A stretch of 64,000 nucleotides of DNA, from the NCBI GenBank assembly GCA_963760285.1, contig CAVXCI010000004.1, forward strand, positions 186,001 to 250,000, in the 5' to 3' direction. The notes beneath the pieces were generated by a model. The model ran no database searches and was not told the DNA's origin. It worked only from the letters and a program-made list of their open reading frames with translations. Source of the stretch: PALSA-278 sp963760285 (lineage in GTDB: Bacteria; Acidobacteriota; Terriglobia; Acidiferrales; UBA7541). Positions within the stretch are counted from its first letter, which is position 1. Every line of letters begins with the position of its first letter. Positions 43,070-51,435 of this stretch are shown piece by piece. The translations under genes were made by a program, and so were the position numbers.

Positions 43070-45235
43070 TTATTTTGAAAAATCGAAAGCGCCAAACAGG
43101 TCGCTAAGCGCCGGCCCGTTGACGGGAACGTAGGGGTTGTCCGGTTTTGTGACCGGGTTGGGGAAATTGTCGCGGCTGCGGAAGCTAATGGTGCCGATAT
43201 TCCAGTTCCTCTCGATGAATTTGTCGATGGAAACGTGATCGGCATAGTCGTGTGTGATATGACCACCGGCCGAATACTTGGAAACCACCAGTAGCGGGAT
43301 GCGCGTGCCGTCACCGAAAAAGTCCAGCGGCTGCACGTAGCCGGAGTCATAGTAGCCGCCGCCTTCATCGAAGGTGATGAAGATCGCGGTATCTTCCCAA
43401 TACGGGGAATTCTGGACCATGTCGATGATTTTCTTCACGTACAACTCGAATACGTTGAGCTTCGAGGATGCGGGATGGCCATCGCTATAACCGCTGGGTT
43501 TGGTTATCGATACCGCCGGTAAGGTTCCATCCGCGATATCCGAGTACAGGTCAGTCACATCTTTCATATGGGCTGCAACTTGATCCGGGTGCGACATGAT
43601 GGATGTGTCGTATTGGAATGGGTTGCAGATGTTGCAATATTCATCGGCATTCGGCCCATTGACTCCATAATTCAACTGGTATGGATCGGGGACGTAGTTG
43701 TTCCACTGATCGCCATAGTACTTCCAGGAAATACCGTTAGCGTTGAGATCGTCGCCGATACTGGGCGTCGATGACGGAGGAATTGTAAACGGTGTGTTGT
43801 ACGGATTCTGGTCAAGATAGGCATTCTTACCGTTGCCGAACCAGCCGGGGTTATAATTGTTCAGCAGGTAGTAGTGGCCAGGTTCACAATGCGGATCGAC
43901 GCCGATGGACTTCAGATAGCTGACGACCGGCCTCACGCCGGGCTGTGTGGGATCTGAGCAATTGCTGTATGATCCGCCGCCGTAAACGGGGGAACCGTAT
44001 CCACCGCCGCCATAGCCGTCTTCGCTATACCAGTTGTTGGTGCCAAACGCGGGATTTGGGTCTTCAACTTCAAAGACCACACCCTCATCCGGGTTTTGCT
44101 TCCCTTGATAAGGCTTGGTGAATACCTCTTTGTTGTTCGGCGGTTCGGCCGGATTGCCCAAGCGGTTGCTGAACCAGATTGCATCGCCATGGCCGAACAT
44201 AATGTGATTGGGGCCCGTGCCTCCAATGAAGGATTGGTGGAAGTTGTCGCTGAGGGTGTACTGATCGGCGAGGCTCTTGAGGTAAGGAGCGTCGCCTGTC
44301 TGCACGTTGTAAAAGCCGAGGGAAGTCGCTCCTTCCCCGGTGGTTTGGGCATCAGGAATATTGGGCAGGTAATTATAAGTGAAGCAGGGAAGCTGGCCGC
44401 CGTCGGAAGAACAGAGCGGCGGCTGCGTGGTGCCGTTGGTGCCCGCACCGACAGTCACTTCCACATAGGAAAACAGCTGTCCGTTGCAGCCTGACGGATT
44501 GTCGCCGTTCGCGTGGGACTTGTCGCAATTCAACTGCTGCCACATCTGATAGAAGCGGTGAACCGGGCTCGCCGCATATGCGTTGTAGGGGAACGTGGCG
44601 TCGTTGGTGAGCTGAAACGGTCCGGCTGGCAACGACGTGTCGTTAGTGATGCGCTCATCGGGCGTGTAGTCCGTTTCTCCCGTTCCGCCGCTGGCCAAAG
44701 CAGTACCCTCGCCTGCGGGCAATCCGGGTTCCGAAACCTCAGCACACTCGGCCGGAGAAAGCTTAGGCAACGATGGGCAAGGTGGGTTGCTGGAAAAATA
44801 ACCGTACTGGCCAGAGGGACCGCCGACCAGCGGCGCCGGCAGAATGTTCTTGGGATATTTCACCGTCGGCGGTGTGAGCAGGAAGGTATCAGTATCTTTG
44901 GCGAAAAACTGTTGTGCTTTGTTGAACTTCGGACCGGGAACTGCATTTTTGTTGGCATCCAGCTTGACAATACCTTCGGAGAGGAGATTCTGGATGCTAT
45001 CCCCACTCTTCGGTACGTAGGTGGCAAAGACGTGATCAAAGCTGCGGTTTTCTCCAATGATCACGATGACGTGCTTGATGGGGGTTACGGTCGCATTGTC
45101 TGTCTGGTGAGCTGGTTTGGGTTCTGAATTTGCGTTAGCAAAGGGAGCGACGATTGCGAACTGGAACATAGCAAGAGCTGCCAGTCCAAGTCGCAAGGAA
45201 TGCAGTACCTTTGATGCTAGAGACGTGGGACTCAT
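43070..45235 (-). CDS. Secreted phosphoesterase (phospholipase C / acid phosphatase family)
   Basis: 721 residues; the minus-strand ATG at 45235 is preceded by AAGGAGAAGGAG. A signal peptide (LRLGLAALAMFQFAIVAPFANA) precedes the family motif VIVIIGENRSFDHVF (ENRSFDH at 62-68), which contributes metal and substrate residues in PF04185 enzymes. FITFDEGGGYYD near the C-terminus matches the second metal-site motif. These proteins hydrolyse phospholipids or other phosphate esters outside the cytoplasm. The substrate is not predicted. It is 71 bases downstream of the multicopper oxidase, same strand, and may share its transcript. Confidence 0.86.
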   Translation of the reverse strand: MSPTSLASKVLHSLRLGLAALAMFQFAIVAPFANANSEPKPAHQTDNATVTPIKHVIVIIGENRSFDHVFATYVPKSGDSIQNLLSEGIVKLDANKNAVPGPKFNKAQQFFAKDTDTFLLTPPTVKYPKNILPAPLVGGPSGQYGYFSSNPPCPSLPKLSPAECAEVSEPGLPAGEGTALASGGTGETDYTPDERITNDTSLPAGPFQLTNDATFPYNAYAASPVHRFYQMWQQLNCDKSHANGDNPSGCNGQLFSYVEVTVGAGTNGTTQPPLCSSDGGQLPCFTYNYLPNIPDAQTTGEGATSLGFYNVQTGDAPYLKSLADQYTLSDNFHQSFIGGTGPNHIMFGHGDAIWFSNRLGNPAEPPNNKEVFTKPYQGKQNPDEGVVFEVEDPNPAFGTNNWYSEDGYGGGGYGSPVYGGGSYSNCSDPTQPGVRPVVSYLKSIGVDPHCEPGHYYLLNNYNPGWFGNGKNAYLDQNPYNTPFTIPPSSTPSIGDDLNANGISWKYYGDQWNNYVPDPYQLNYGVNGPNADEYCNICNPFQYDTSIMSHPDQVAAHMKDVTDLYSDIADGTLPAVSITKPSGYSDGHPASSKLNVFELYVKKIIDMVQNSPYWEDTAIFITFDEGGGYYDSGYVQPLDFFGDGTRIPLLVVSKYSAGGHITHDYADHVSIDKFIERNWNIGTISFRSRDNFPNPVTKPDNPYVPVNGPALSDLFGAFDFSK

Positions 45236-45306
45236 TTTTTCTCCTTCTCCTTTAGTGCGAGTTACTGGTTGGTTTGTTCGGACAAACTCGTCTTCGAGCT
45301 CACTGC

Positions 45307-47016
45307 TCAGGGCTCTACGCTAATCAGCCCCATCATTCCTCCGTCTTCGTGCTCAAGGAGGTGGCAATGGTAAACAAATTCGCCAATCGTGTTGGGATCA
45401 CGAAAATCCATCCGGAGTCTGACGCTGGGATATTCAAGAGCTTTGCCGTTGTAGTATGGGACATTGACGGTATCGCGAAGGAACGGCTCGTTCACAGGCC
45501 TGCCGCCATAATCAAGCAGCATGAAATGCAACTGATGAATATGGAACGCGTGAAGTTCGCTTGAGCGGTTTTCGATGATCCAGTCCTCCACGGTTCCCTG
45601 CTTCACAACGATGTTCGGAACAACTGACTTGGGATCGAACATCGCCGGGGTTTGGCCATCGACTGTTATGTAAAACTCCGTCGCGCTGTTGGGATTGTTC
45701 GGCTCAAGAAGCTTTTCGGAAAAATAAAGCTTTCGCGTGCGCACTGGAGCGACGCTTCCCAGCCACGGTACTGAAGAGGGCGGAAGCGGTTCGGCCGAGG
45801 CTGGAAGTTCTGAAGATGGCTCCGGCGCATCTTCCGAAGCAACGACTGTGGCCAGCGCGCGGTTGGGATCGTTCTCGCCGCCCGGTCCAGTATCCACAGC
45901 TCTCGTGACCAGCAGTCCCGATTCACCTGTAGGCGGTCCCTGGGCAACGAATTCCACTCTCGCTCCCGGTGGCACACCGAGATGGGTTTGCCAATCGACG
46001 AAGTCTCGCGGCAGCCCGGCCGTATTGAGAGGCACGCCATCCAGTGCCACAAGGCCAAGTAACTGGGGTTTGTGACCGAACAGACATTCCAGATCGAGGT
46101 AAGTAATTCCCGATGCATTCACCACACGCCAGAGCTGCTTCTCGTCCGGCTTCATTTCTATTCGAACTGGCGGATAGTCCGGATAGGGCACGGGCACAAA
46201 GTTGACCGAGAGATCCTTCGCCGGTTTGCCGAATCCCGTGCCGGTATTGGCGGCGTCTCCATCGCGGTCGAACAACATCTTCGGAACAACCGGCTCCGAT
46301 TTCGAAGGCGGTGCATTCGGATTCAGCAGGTCCTGATCGCGAATGACCAGCACTCTCTCCGGCAATCCTGCAACAGCCGTGTCAGCCCTCTGAATTCCCT
46401 CGACGATGAGGGCCCCCGACGCCCCGCCAAGCACTTGCTCCTTCGTAAAGCCATGAATATGCGGGTGGTACCAATACAATCCGGGAGGCTCGTTTTCAGG
46501 GATGCGGAATCGGTACTCGAATGGCGGGTCGTTGGGCTGGATTGACGTGTGCAGGACATCGTCTTGATGGCAGACGGGGGGAATAGTCAAACCATGAAAA
46601 TGAAGGTTAGTCGAATCGCGTGCCATCAAGCCACCGGTGCATGAATGGGCTTCTTTCCCGGCATTCTTATTCATGTGGTGGTCAGCAGCCGTCAGGGAGC
46701 TGGAGCCGAAATCCCTCAGATCATTTTTCAGCGTCAAGATGACGAGATCGCCGGGATTCGCTCGAAGCGTGGGTGACTCTTTGCCGCTGTCATCGACGAA
46801 GCAGTACCGAATGGACCCGTCTTTCTCCTTTGCATTGTGGGCGGTTAATTCGACCTTCAGAACGCCATTGTGGCTGCGCAAGTCTTCCGGCTCAGTGACT
46901 GCGCTACCGGGCAACGGGCGCAGGCAAAAGTCAGGCGCAACCCCTGCAAACAGAGTCCCATGCCACGGAAAAAACCACACACAGAAGAACGCAAACTGGT
47001 GAAGGTACCTGGACAC
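45307..47016 (-). CDS. Secreted multicopper oxidase (laccase-like)
   Basis: Copper ligands are complete: HFHG near 139, YHPHIHG near 183, HAFHIHQLHF near the C-terminus, and YHCHLLEHEDGGMMG, which provides the T1 Cys-His pair and the axial Met. It should oxidise phenolics, metals or other one-electron donors with oxygen. The frame is open to a TTG at 47052, but GTG 47016 starts a hydrophobic signal-like segment (YLHQFAFFCVWFFPW) with GGAG upstream, so I prefer it (569 residues). The gap 47053-47317 shows no supported gene. Confidence 0.9.
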   Translation of the reverse strand: MSRYLHQFAFFCVWFFPWHGTLFAGVAPDFCLRPLPGSAVTEPEDLRSHNGVLKVELTAHNAKEKDGSIRYCFVDDSGKESPTLRANPGDLVILTLKNDLRDFGSSSLTAADHHMNKNAGKEAHSCTGGLMARDSTNLHFHGLTIPPVCHQDDVLHTSIQPNDPPFEYRFRIPENEPPGLYWYHPHIHGFTKEQVLGGASGALIVEGIQRADTAVAGLPERVLVIRDQDLLNPNAPPSKSEPVVPKMLFDRDGDAANTGTGFGKPAKDLSVNFVPVPYPDYPPVRIEMKPDEKQLWRVVNASGITYLDLECLFGHKPQLLGLVALDGVPLNTAGLPRDFVDWQTHLGVPPGARVEFVAQGPPTGESGLLVTRAVDTGPGGENDPNRALATVVASEDAPEPSSELPASAEPLPPSSVPWLGSVAPVRTRKLYFSEKLLEPNNPNSATEFYITVDGQTPAMFDPKSVVPNIVVKQGTVEDWIIENRSSELHAFHIHQLHFMLLDYGGRPVNEPFLRDTVNVPYYNGKALEYPSVRLRMDFRDPNTIGEFVYHCHLLEHEDGGMMGLISVEP

Positions 47017-47317
47017 TTGCTGGTCTCCGAGTTTCGGGCAAAAATTGAACAACCCTGGGCTTTCAACACCTTGCCACCAGCCAGATCGCCAAGGGTTTTA
47101 TTTCCCGCTGCTTTCAGAACCCCATATCGAAACCTCATGAACCTGTTTAGCGGTGCTTTCTGTCGAGCAGGTAGCGCTTCAATGAATTCTCGGTTAACAA
47201 AATCTCGCAGTGACTTTTGGGCGGCTATGGGCAAATTGAGCCACTCGAAGTGTTAGTTTCCGGCAGAATTTGAACCTCAGGGGACTTTGCCATGAAGAGG
47301 AGCGCTTTTCGGTGAAC

Positions 47318-47616
47318 CGGGCCGTTGTATATCGAACCGGGCAGTCCGTGGGAGAACGGCTACTGCGAGAGTTTCAATGGGAAGCTGCGGGATGAGTGCT
47401 TAAACGGAGAAATCTTTTACTCGTTGAAGGAGGCGCAGATCGTGATCGAGCGGTGGCGGGTGGAGTACAACACGGAGCGGCCGCACAGTGCGCTGGGCTA
47501 CAGGCCGCCGGCGCCGGCGGCCTGTAGCCCCCTGGTTCCGCCTAATCCGATTTCGCAGTCTGGAACTGTGATGTAAACTCTCTCACAGCGCTTGGTACAA
47601 AAAATGCATCACCTCA
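47318..47616 (+). mobile_element. 3' remnant of the IS3-family element (subtype of copy 2)
   Basis: The last ~300 bases of the IS: an 83-codon end of orfB (YIEPGSPWENGYCESFNGK ... SQSGTVM) plus the right terminal repeat (CTTGGTACAAAAAATGCATC). The sequence agrees with copy 2 rather than copy 1. It joins unrelated DNA at 47318 on the left and a gene fragment at 47617 on the right. Confidence 0.9.
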
Positions 47617-47710
47617 GCAACGCAAAGACCCCGGCTACGCTCGCATCACGGTCGAGAATGCTGCCAAATTCGTGGCGCAGAATTACGGGAAGAGCCGCAG
47701 CAGGGTTTAA
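47617..47710 (+). pseudogene. C-terminal fragment of an unidentified gene
   Basis: Immediately after the IS end, a frame reads KDPGYARITVENAAKFVAQN and ends in KSRSRV-stop, 32 codons long. It has protein-like composition and probably is the 3' end of a gene cut by the IS. No family is recognised. The rest of the gap to the AbiV-like gene (47711-47756) is empty. Confidence 0.4.
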
Positions 47711-47756
47711 GAATCCATTAGGCTCGCCATTGCGGAATAACATGTAAAATGGCCGT

Positions 47757-48359
47757 ATGGACCTCGACATCAAGGCGCTGATTATGCCGCCGGGCCATTT
47801 CGTTATGGGCCCGGACGAAAGATTTCAGGTAACCGGAAAAAGCGAAGGCCAGAAGCTTCACATATTCAAAGACTCTAAAACCGCCGAGAAGGTATTCTCA
47901 GCGTACGCACGATGCCACGAGAATGCGGTGGCCCTTTTAGATGAGGCCGAAATCCTTCAGAAAGCACGTAAATACGCCCGTGCCTTTGCGCTCGCGATAT
48001 TCGCCTGGGAGGAGCTTGGCAAATCACAAATTGCCGCCGACTATTACGGCGGAATTCTGACTGATTTGGAATATAAATCCGCGTTCAAGGATCATCGACG
48101 CAAAACTGCATACCTCAACCGTGCCGGTGCCATTGATGGTTCGCAATCCTTAACTGTCGCGTTCAATCCAACCATCGGTCATCGACTGGAGGATGCGAAG
48201 CAAGCCGCACTGTATGCCTCAGCCGACAATGATCCTAGCGAAGAAATTACCGAGCAGAATGCGCAGGAAGCTATTAAGCGGGTGAAGGGACATCTGGAAT
48301 ACATCCGATTTGCCGAAGCATTAAATGGGCGTATCGGCTCCTCTGGTCTCTTCAAATAG
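47757..48359 (+). CDS. AbiV-like abortive infection protein (HEPN fold)
   Basis: 200 residues. The central helices ENAVALLDEAEILQKARKYA and AFALAIFAWEELGKSQIAAD match the AbiV family, in which an AxxxxxEELGK segment is characteristic. AbiV of Lactococcus blocks phage development by shutting down translation after infection, acting through the phage protein SaV. A HEPN-type RNase centre (RxxxxxH) is not clearly seen here. It sits alone on the plus strand between the IS remnant and a convergent PIN/antitoxin pair. Assignment is by eye and moderate. Confidence 0.72.
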   Translation: MDLDIKALIMPPGHFVMGPDERFQVTGKSEGQKLHIFKDSKTAEKVFSAYARCHENAVALLDEAEILQKARKYARAFALAIFAWEELGKSQIAADYYGGILTDLEYKSAFKDHRRKTAYLNRAGAIDGSQSLTVAFNPTIGHRLEDAKQAALYASADNDPSEEITEQNAQEAIKRVKGHLEYIRFAEALNGRIGSSGLFK

Positions 48360-48368
48360 GCCGTCAAA

Positions 48369-48794
48369 TCACCGCCCCCTTGTGCCGGATGCTCTCATGA
48401 TGCCGAGAAAATCCGCAACCTTAATGATCGGAATATCCCTGAATTTTTTCAGCTCCAGCAGGTGCTTGTCGCCAGTCACGATGTAATCTGACCGAGCTGC
48501 TGATGCGCATTCCAGAATCCGGTCATCGTCGGGATCGTCCCGCACCACGTAGAGCCTTTCGGTGGGCTTGACCTTGCGCGCAAATCGCTCAATCAGCATT
48601 CTCGCTTCGGCAATATCACGTTCCGGCCAGTCGAACTTTCGCCCGAGTACATCCGCGATCTCATCAAGGATGTCATCGGAAACCGCCAGTCGGATTATGC
48701 CCCCGCGCCCTTGTGCCAGAAACTTGGATGGATTGCCGTCTGGGAAGTTAAGGGCGGATATGTAGATATTGGTGTCCGCCGTGACACTCAGCAC
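48369..48794 (-). CDS. PIN-domain toxin (VapC-like)
   Basis: 141 residues with the PIN RNase acidic residues: D7 in VTADTNIYISA, acidic residues in the DDPDDDRILE segment near 86-95, and D109 in IVTGDKHLL. This is the putative toxin family that cuts RNA when unbound by antitoxin. The GTG start at 48794 comes directly after the stop of the gene upstream, so the two are coupled. It is convergent with the AbiV-like gene, their stops 9 bases apart. Confidence 0.86.
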   Translation of the reverse strand: MLSVTADTNIYISALNFPDGNPSKFLAQGRGGIIRLAVSDDILDEIADVLGRKFDWPERDIAEARMLIERFARKVKPTERLYVVRDDPDDDRILECASAARSDYIVTGDKHLLELKKFRDIPIIKVADFLGIMRASGTRGR

Positions 48795-49049
48795 TTAGCG
48801 CCTGCGGGATTGGTTTTCGAGGCGCGTTTCTTCGACAAGGCGAGGCACGTCGGCGTCGCAAAGGCCCTTCGATGCAGCTCGCTGTTCCCCGGCAGTCACA
48901 AGCCGCTGCCATTTACGATCATCGAGATAGCGCTGCACGGCGTCGGACACGACGTCCAGCACCGTCCGTTGCTCCGCGCGTGCCATTTCTTCCACGTCCG
49001 CCTGAAGAGGCGCCGGGAGCATCAGGCTCGGTGTTTCTCTGATGGCCAT
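48795..49049 (-). CDS. Antitoxin, ribbon-helix-helix-like
   Basis: 84 residues: PSLMLPAPLQADVEEMARAE then VVSDAVQRYLDDR resembles a short RHH-type DNA-binding domain. The charged tail (LVEETRLENQSRRR) is expected to wrap the toxin. It ends one base before the PIN toxin starts. It should bind the toxin and repress the operon's promoter, which lies in the 49050-49119 gap. Confidence 0.75.
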   Translation of the reverse strand: MAIRETPSLMLPAPLQADVEEMARAEQRTVLDVVSDAVQRYLDDRKWQRLVTAGEQRAASKGLCDADVPRLVEETRLENQSRRR

Positions 49050-49119
49050 AACTTTATTATCCCACTTTCCGGCACCGTATCACACCCTTAATGGATGTCA
49101 ACAGTCGTTAAGAACTCTC

Positions 49120-49147
49120 TTGACGGTTGTGCCGCCGGCCGTATACT
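49120..49147 (+). promoter_or_regulatory. Sigma-70 type promoter
   Basis: TTGACG at 49120-49125 and TATACT at 49142-49147 with a 16-base spacer, a near-consensus housekeeping promoter. It reads toward ATG 49184, which has GGAGGAATTAA before it. The gene behind is cut by IS copy 2, so this promoter now reads antisense into the IS. Confidence 0.65.
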
Positions 49148-49183
49148 CGGCTGGCTTGCAACCCGAAACAATGGAGGAATTAA

Positions 49184-49242
49184 ATGGCACAAGCAGCACA
49201 AGCACAGCAAAAAGAAGGCGATAAATCATTCGCCAACCGACC
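49184..49242 (+). pseudogene. Gene start truncated by IS copy 2
   Basis: ATG 49184 with a strong ribosome site (GGAGGAAT) opens AQAAQAQQKEGDKSFANRP and is cut at 49243, where the terminal repeat of IS copy 2 begins. Only 19 codons remain before the IS, and the family is unknown. A near-consensus promoter lies 36 bases upstream, so the original gene was likely well expressed. Confidence 0.55.
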
Positions 49243-49282
49243 TGAGGTGATGCATTTTTTGTACCAAGCGCTGTGAGAGAGT

Positions 49283-50125
49283 TTACATCACAATTCCAGA
49301 CTGCGAAATCGGGTTAGGCGGAACCAGGGGGCTATAGGCCGCCGGCGCCGGCGGCCTATAGCCGAGCGCACTGTGCGGCCGCTCCGTGTTGTACTCCACC
49401 CGCCACCGCTCGATCACGATCTGCGCCTCCTTCAACGAGTAAAAGATTTCTCCGTTTAAGCATTCATCCCGCAGCTTCCCATTGAAACTCTCGCAGTAGC
49501 CGTTCTCCCACGGACTGCCCGGCTCAATATACAGTGGCCCTGTCCCCAAGCTCGCCAGCCAGCTCCTCAGGGCCTTGGCTACGAACTCCGGACCGTTGTC
49601 CGAACGAATATGTTCCGGGATTCCCCTCCACAACATCACCTCCGCCAGCGTTTCGATCACCTCATAGCTCCCCAGCCGCCGCGCCACGCGAATCGCCAGA
49701 CACTCCCGCGTGTATTCATCCAGCATCGTCAGCAGCCGCAGCAGGCGTCCATCGTGCGTCATGGCGCTCACGAAGTCGTAGCTCCACACCTGGTTCGCCC
49801 GTTCCGGCCGCAGTCGCACGCAGGAACCGTCGTTCAACCATAACCGCCTTCTCGGCCTTTGTTTCTGCGGCACTTTCAACCCTTCCCGCCGCCAGATCCG
49901 CTGCACCCGATCCTTGCCTACTTCCCAGCCCGCCTCACGCAGCTTTACGGTGATCCGCCGGTAGCCGTAGCGTCCGTAGTCGCTGGCCAGCCAGATGATC
50001 GCTCGCGTCAGCGCATCTTCATCGGTCCGCACCAGCGGATCGTAGCGTTGTGTCCCTCGCCCCTGCCCCAGCAGCCGGCAAGCATGCCGTTCGCTCACTT
50101 CGTACTTGGCGCGCACCTGCTCCAC
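49283..50125 (-). CDS. IS3-family transposase OrfB, copy 2
   Basis: 280 residues with the same DDE triad as copy 1 (WSYDFVSAM, RSDNGPEFV, YCESFNGK) and no lesion. Differences from copy 1 are scattered (for example VIERWRVEYNTERPH against VVEQFRVEYNTKRPH). The frame is probably expressed by -1 slippage from orfA; the GTG at 50125 may not be used. Confidence 0.92.
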   Translation of the reverse strand: MEQVRAKYEVSERHACRLLGQGRGTQRYDPLVRTDEDALTRAIIWLASDYGRYGYRRITVKLREAGWEVGKDRVQRIWRREGLKVPQKQRPRRRLWLNDGSCVRLRPERANQVWSYDFVSAMTHDGRLLRLLTMLDEYTRECLAIRVARRLGSYEVIETLAEVMLWRGIPEHIRSDNGPEFVAKALRSWLASLGTGPLYIEPGSPWENGYCESFNGKLRDECLNGEIFYSLKEAQIVIERWRVEYNTERPHSALGYRPPAPAAYSPLVPPNPISQSGIVM

Positions 50126-50148
50126 CGCACAACGGCGCCGCTCAGGGC

Positions 50149-50427
50149 TTAGAAGTTTCCCTCCGCCACATCCTTCAGAATCTGCTTCTCCAGCGACAGC
50201 TCCGCCACCAACCGTTTCAGCTTGGTGTTTTCCCTCTCCAGGTCCTTCAGCCGTTTGGCCTGGTCCAGCTTCAGGCCGCCATACTCTTTCCGCCAGCGGT
50301 AATAAGTCTGTACCGTGATCTCCGCTTCTCTGCAGGCTTGCGGCGTAGTCTTTCCGTTGGCAATGGCCACTTCAATCTGCCGCAGCAGCGCGACGATTTG
50401 CTCCGGCTTGTGTCTCCTGTTCGGCAT
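50149..50427 (-). CDS. IS3-family transposase OrfA, copy 2
   Basis: 92 residues from ATG 50427: HTH (PEQIVALLRQIEVAI ... TYYRWRKEYGG) and a coiled-coil tail. On the minus strand the G-GGA-AAC slippery heptamer lies at 50161-50155 directly before the stop, as in copy 1. Confidence 0.9.
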   Translation of the reverse strand: MPNRRHKPEQIVALLRQIEVAIANGKTTPQACREAEITVQTYYRWRKEYGGLKLDQAKRLKDLERENTKLKRLVAELSLEKQILKDVAEGNF

Positions 50428-50492
50428 ACCAGCTTCCCTCCAGAGTGAATTTTCTCTCACTCCCGCTGGTACAAACAATGCCAGTCACGTCA

Positions 50493-51100
50493 AGAGGCCG
50501 GAATCGCTCACTGGAAAATGCGTCGCGATGAGTTTATTGGCGCGTCCGAGGTGAAAGCCCTGTCGGCAGCGGCAACGCACGAGTGCGATCACTGCCGCAT
50601 TCTTGACGGCGAACTTTCGCTTCGGCGCATTCGTCTCGCGGCACGCCGCATGAAGGCGAAGGCTGGTCTCGACTGCGTGATATTTGATTACGGCGAGTTG
50701 ATTGACGCCCCTGGCAAAGATGAGTTCGAGCAGCAGAAGAACCTCGCGCGCGGAGCAAAAGCTCTTGCAATCGAACTTGGTTGCTCTGTGATTTTGGTTT
50801 CGCAGCTGCGAAAGCCCGTGAGTGGCGAAGAGGCCCACGCTCCAGCGGCTATATGGCTCAGGGGCGAAGGCGAAGCACGCGAGCATCGTGATTTATGTGG
50901 ATCGCAAGTTTGTAAGCGACCTGTCAGCCGATGAAACAGCCGCGCGTATCGCCGTGCTGAAAAACCGAGATGGCAGGGTCGGCGTAATGGATGCGACGTT
51001 CAACATTCAAACGCTACGGTTCGAGGCACCGTTGGATCCTGTGCAGGATCGACGCACGTCCTGCAAGAATCTGGAGACGGCGGGAGCGCGAATCAACTGA
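50493..51100 (+). pseudogene. DnaB-like replicative helicase fragment
   Basis: From the IS edge the frame reads EAGIAHWK then CVIFDYGELI, KNLARGAKALAIELG and CSVILVSQLRKP. These match the RecA-like C-terminal domain of phage or bacterial DnaB (the D-Y-x-x-L-I Walker B strand and the SQL motif). One extra base near 50845-50860 moves it to another frame, which continues GSGAKAKHASIVIYVDRK and IAVLKNRDGRVG (the final KNRxG motif). The N-terminus and Walker A are missing at the IS. The helicase is therefore dead, broken twice. It would have been a phage or element replication gene. Confidence 0.72.
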
Positions 51101-51192
51101 TTTCCACGACCAGGGCTTGTGAACCGGCCCGAACCCTGGATATAGACCGAATTGTCCGGACCTGTGGAAGGATGCGGCGAACTAGTTGAGCA

Positions 51193-51435
51193 ATGCCAAC
51201 AACGGTCCAAATCGAAGCACTCAAACCGGCGCTGCCGATCGCGCCCGCAGACCCAGCATTTTTCAATATTTCTGACCTGGCTGGGCGATGGAGGTGTTCG
51301 AGAGCTTCTGTTTATAACAAGCTGCGAGGCCAAAAAGTGGTAGACTTCGCCGCGCCGGGGCGCCGCGGCCACAAGTTAGTGCCGCGAGACACGGTATACA
51401 GAATTGAAAATTCGCACACCAGGGTGATGCGGTAA
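51193..51435 (+). CDS. Excisionase-like HTH protein
   Basis: 80 residues with a MerR/Xis-type winged helix: FFNISDLAGRWRCSRASVYN then KLVPRDTVYRIE. It overlaps the integrase start by one base (TAATG), as recombination directionality factors often do. A role in excision and/or control of int is inferred from position and fold. Confidence 0.72.
   Translation: MPTTVQIEALKPALPIAPADPAFFNISDLAGRWRCSRASVYNKLRGQKVVDFAAPGRRGHKLVPRDTVYRIENSHTRVMR

Larger units (their letters stand above)
49243..50492 (-). mobile_element. IS3-family insertion sequence, copy 2 (complete, 1,250 bp, inverted relative to copy 1)
   Basis: Ends TGAGGTGA at 49243 and TGACGTGA (minus) at 50492, sharing TTTGTACCA and GTGAGAG. 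Same orfA/orfB organisation and slip site as copy 1, with orfB differing by a few tens of residues. No target duplication is visible (ACC on one side, AGA on the other). Together with copy 1 it brackets the cargo region 34957-49242 like a composite transposon in inverted arrangement. Confidence 0.9.

Noticed and set aside
46857..47234. A 125-codon minus-strand frame overlapping the 5' end of the multicopper oxidase
   Set aside because: It overlaps the oxidase in another frame and shows no recognised family; codons before 47052 look non-coding.
33705..50492. A classical composite transposon that inserted as one unit
   Set aside because: No target duplication flanks the outer ends and the two outer flanks belong to different genes, so a single clean insertion is not supported.
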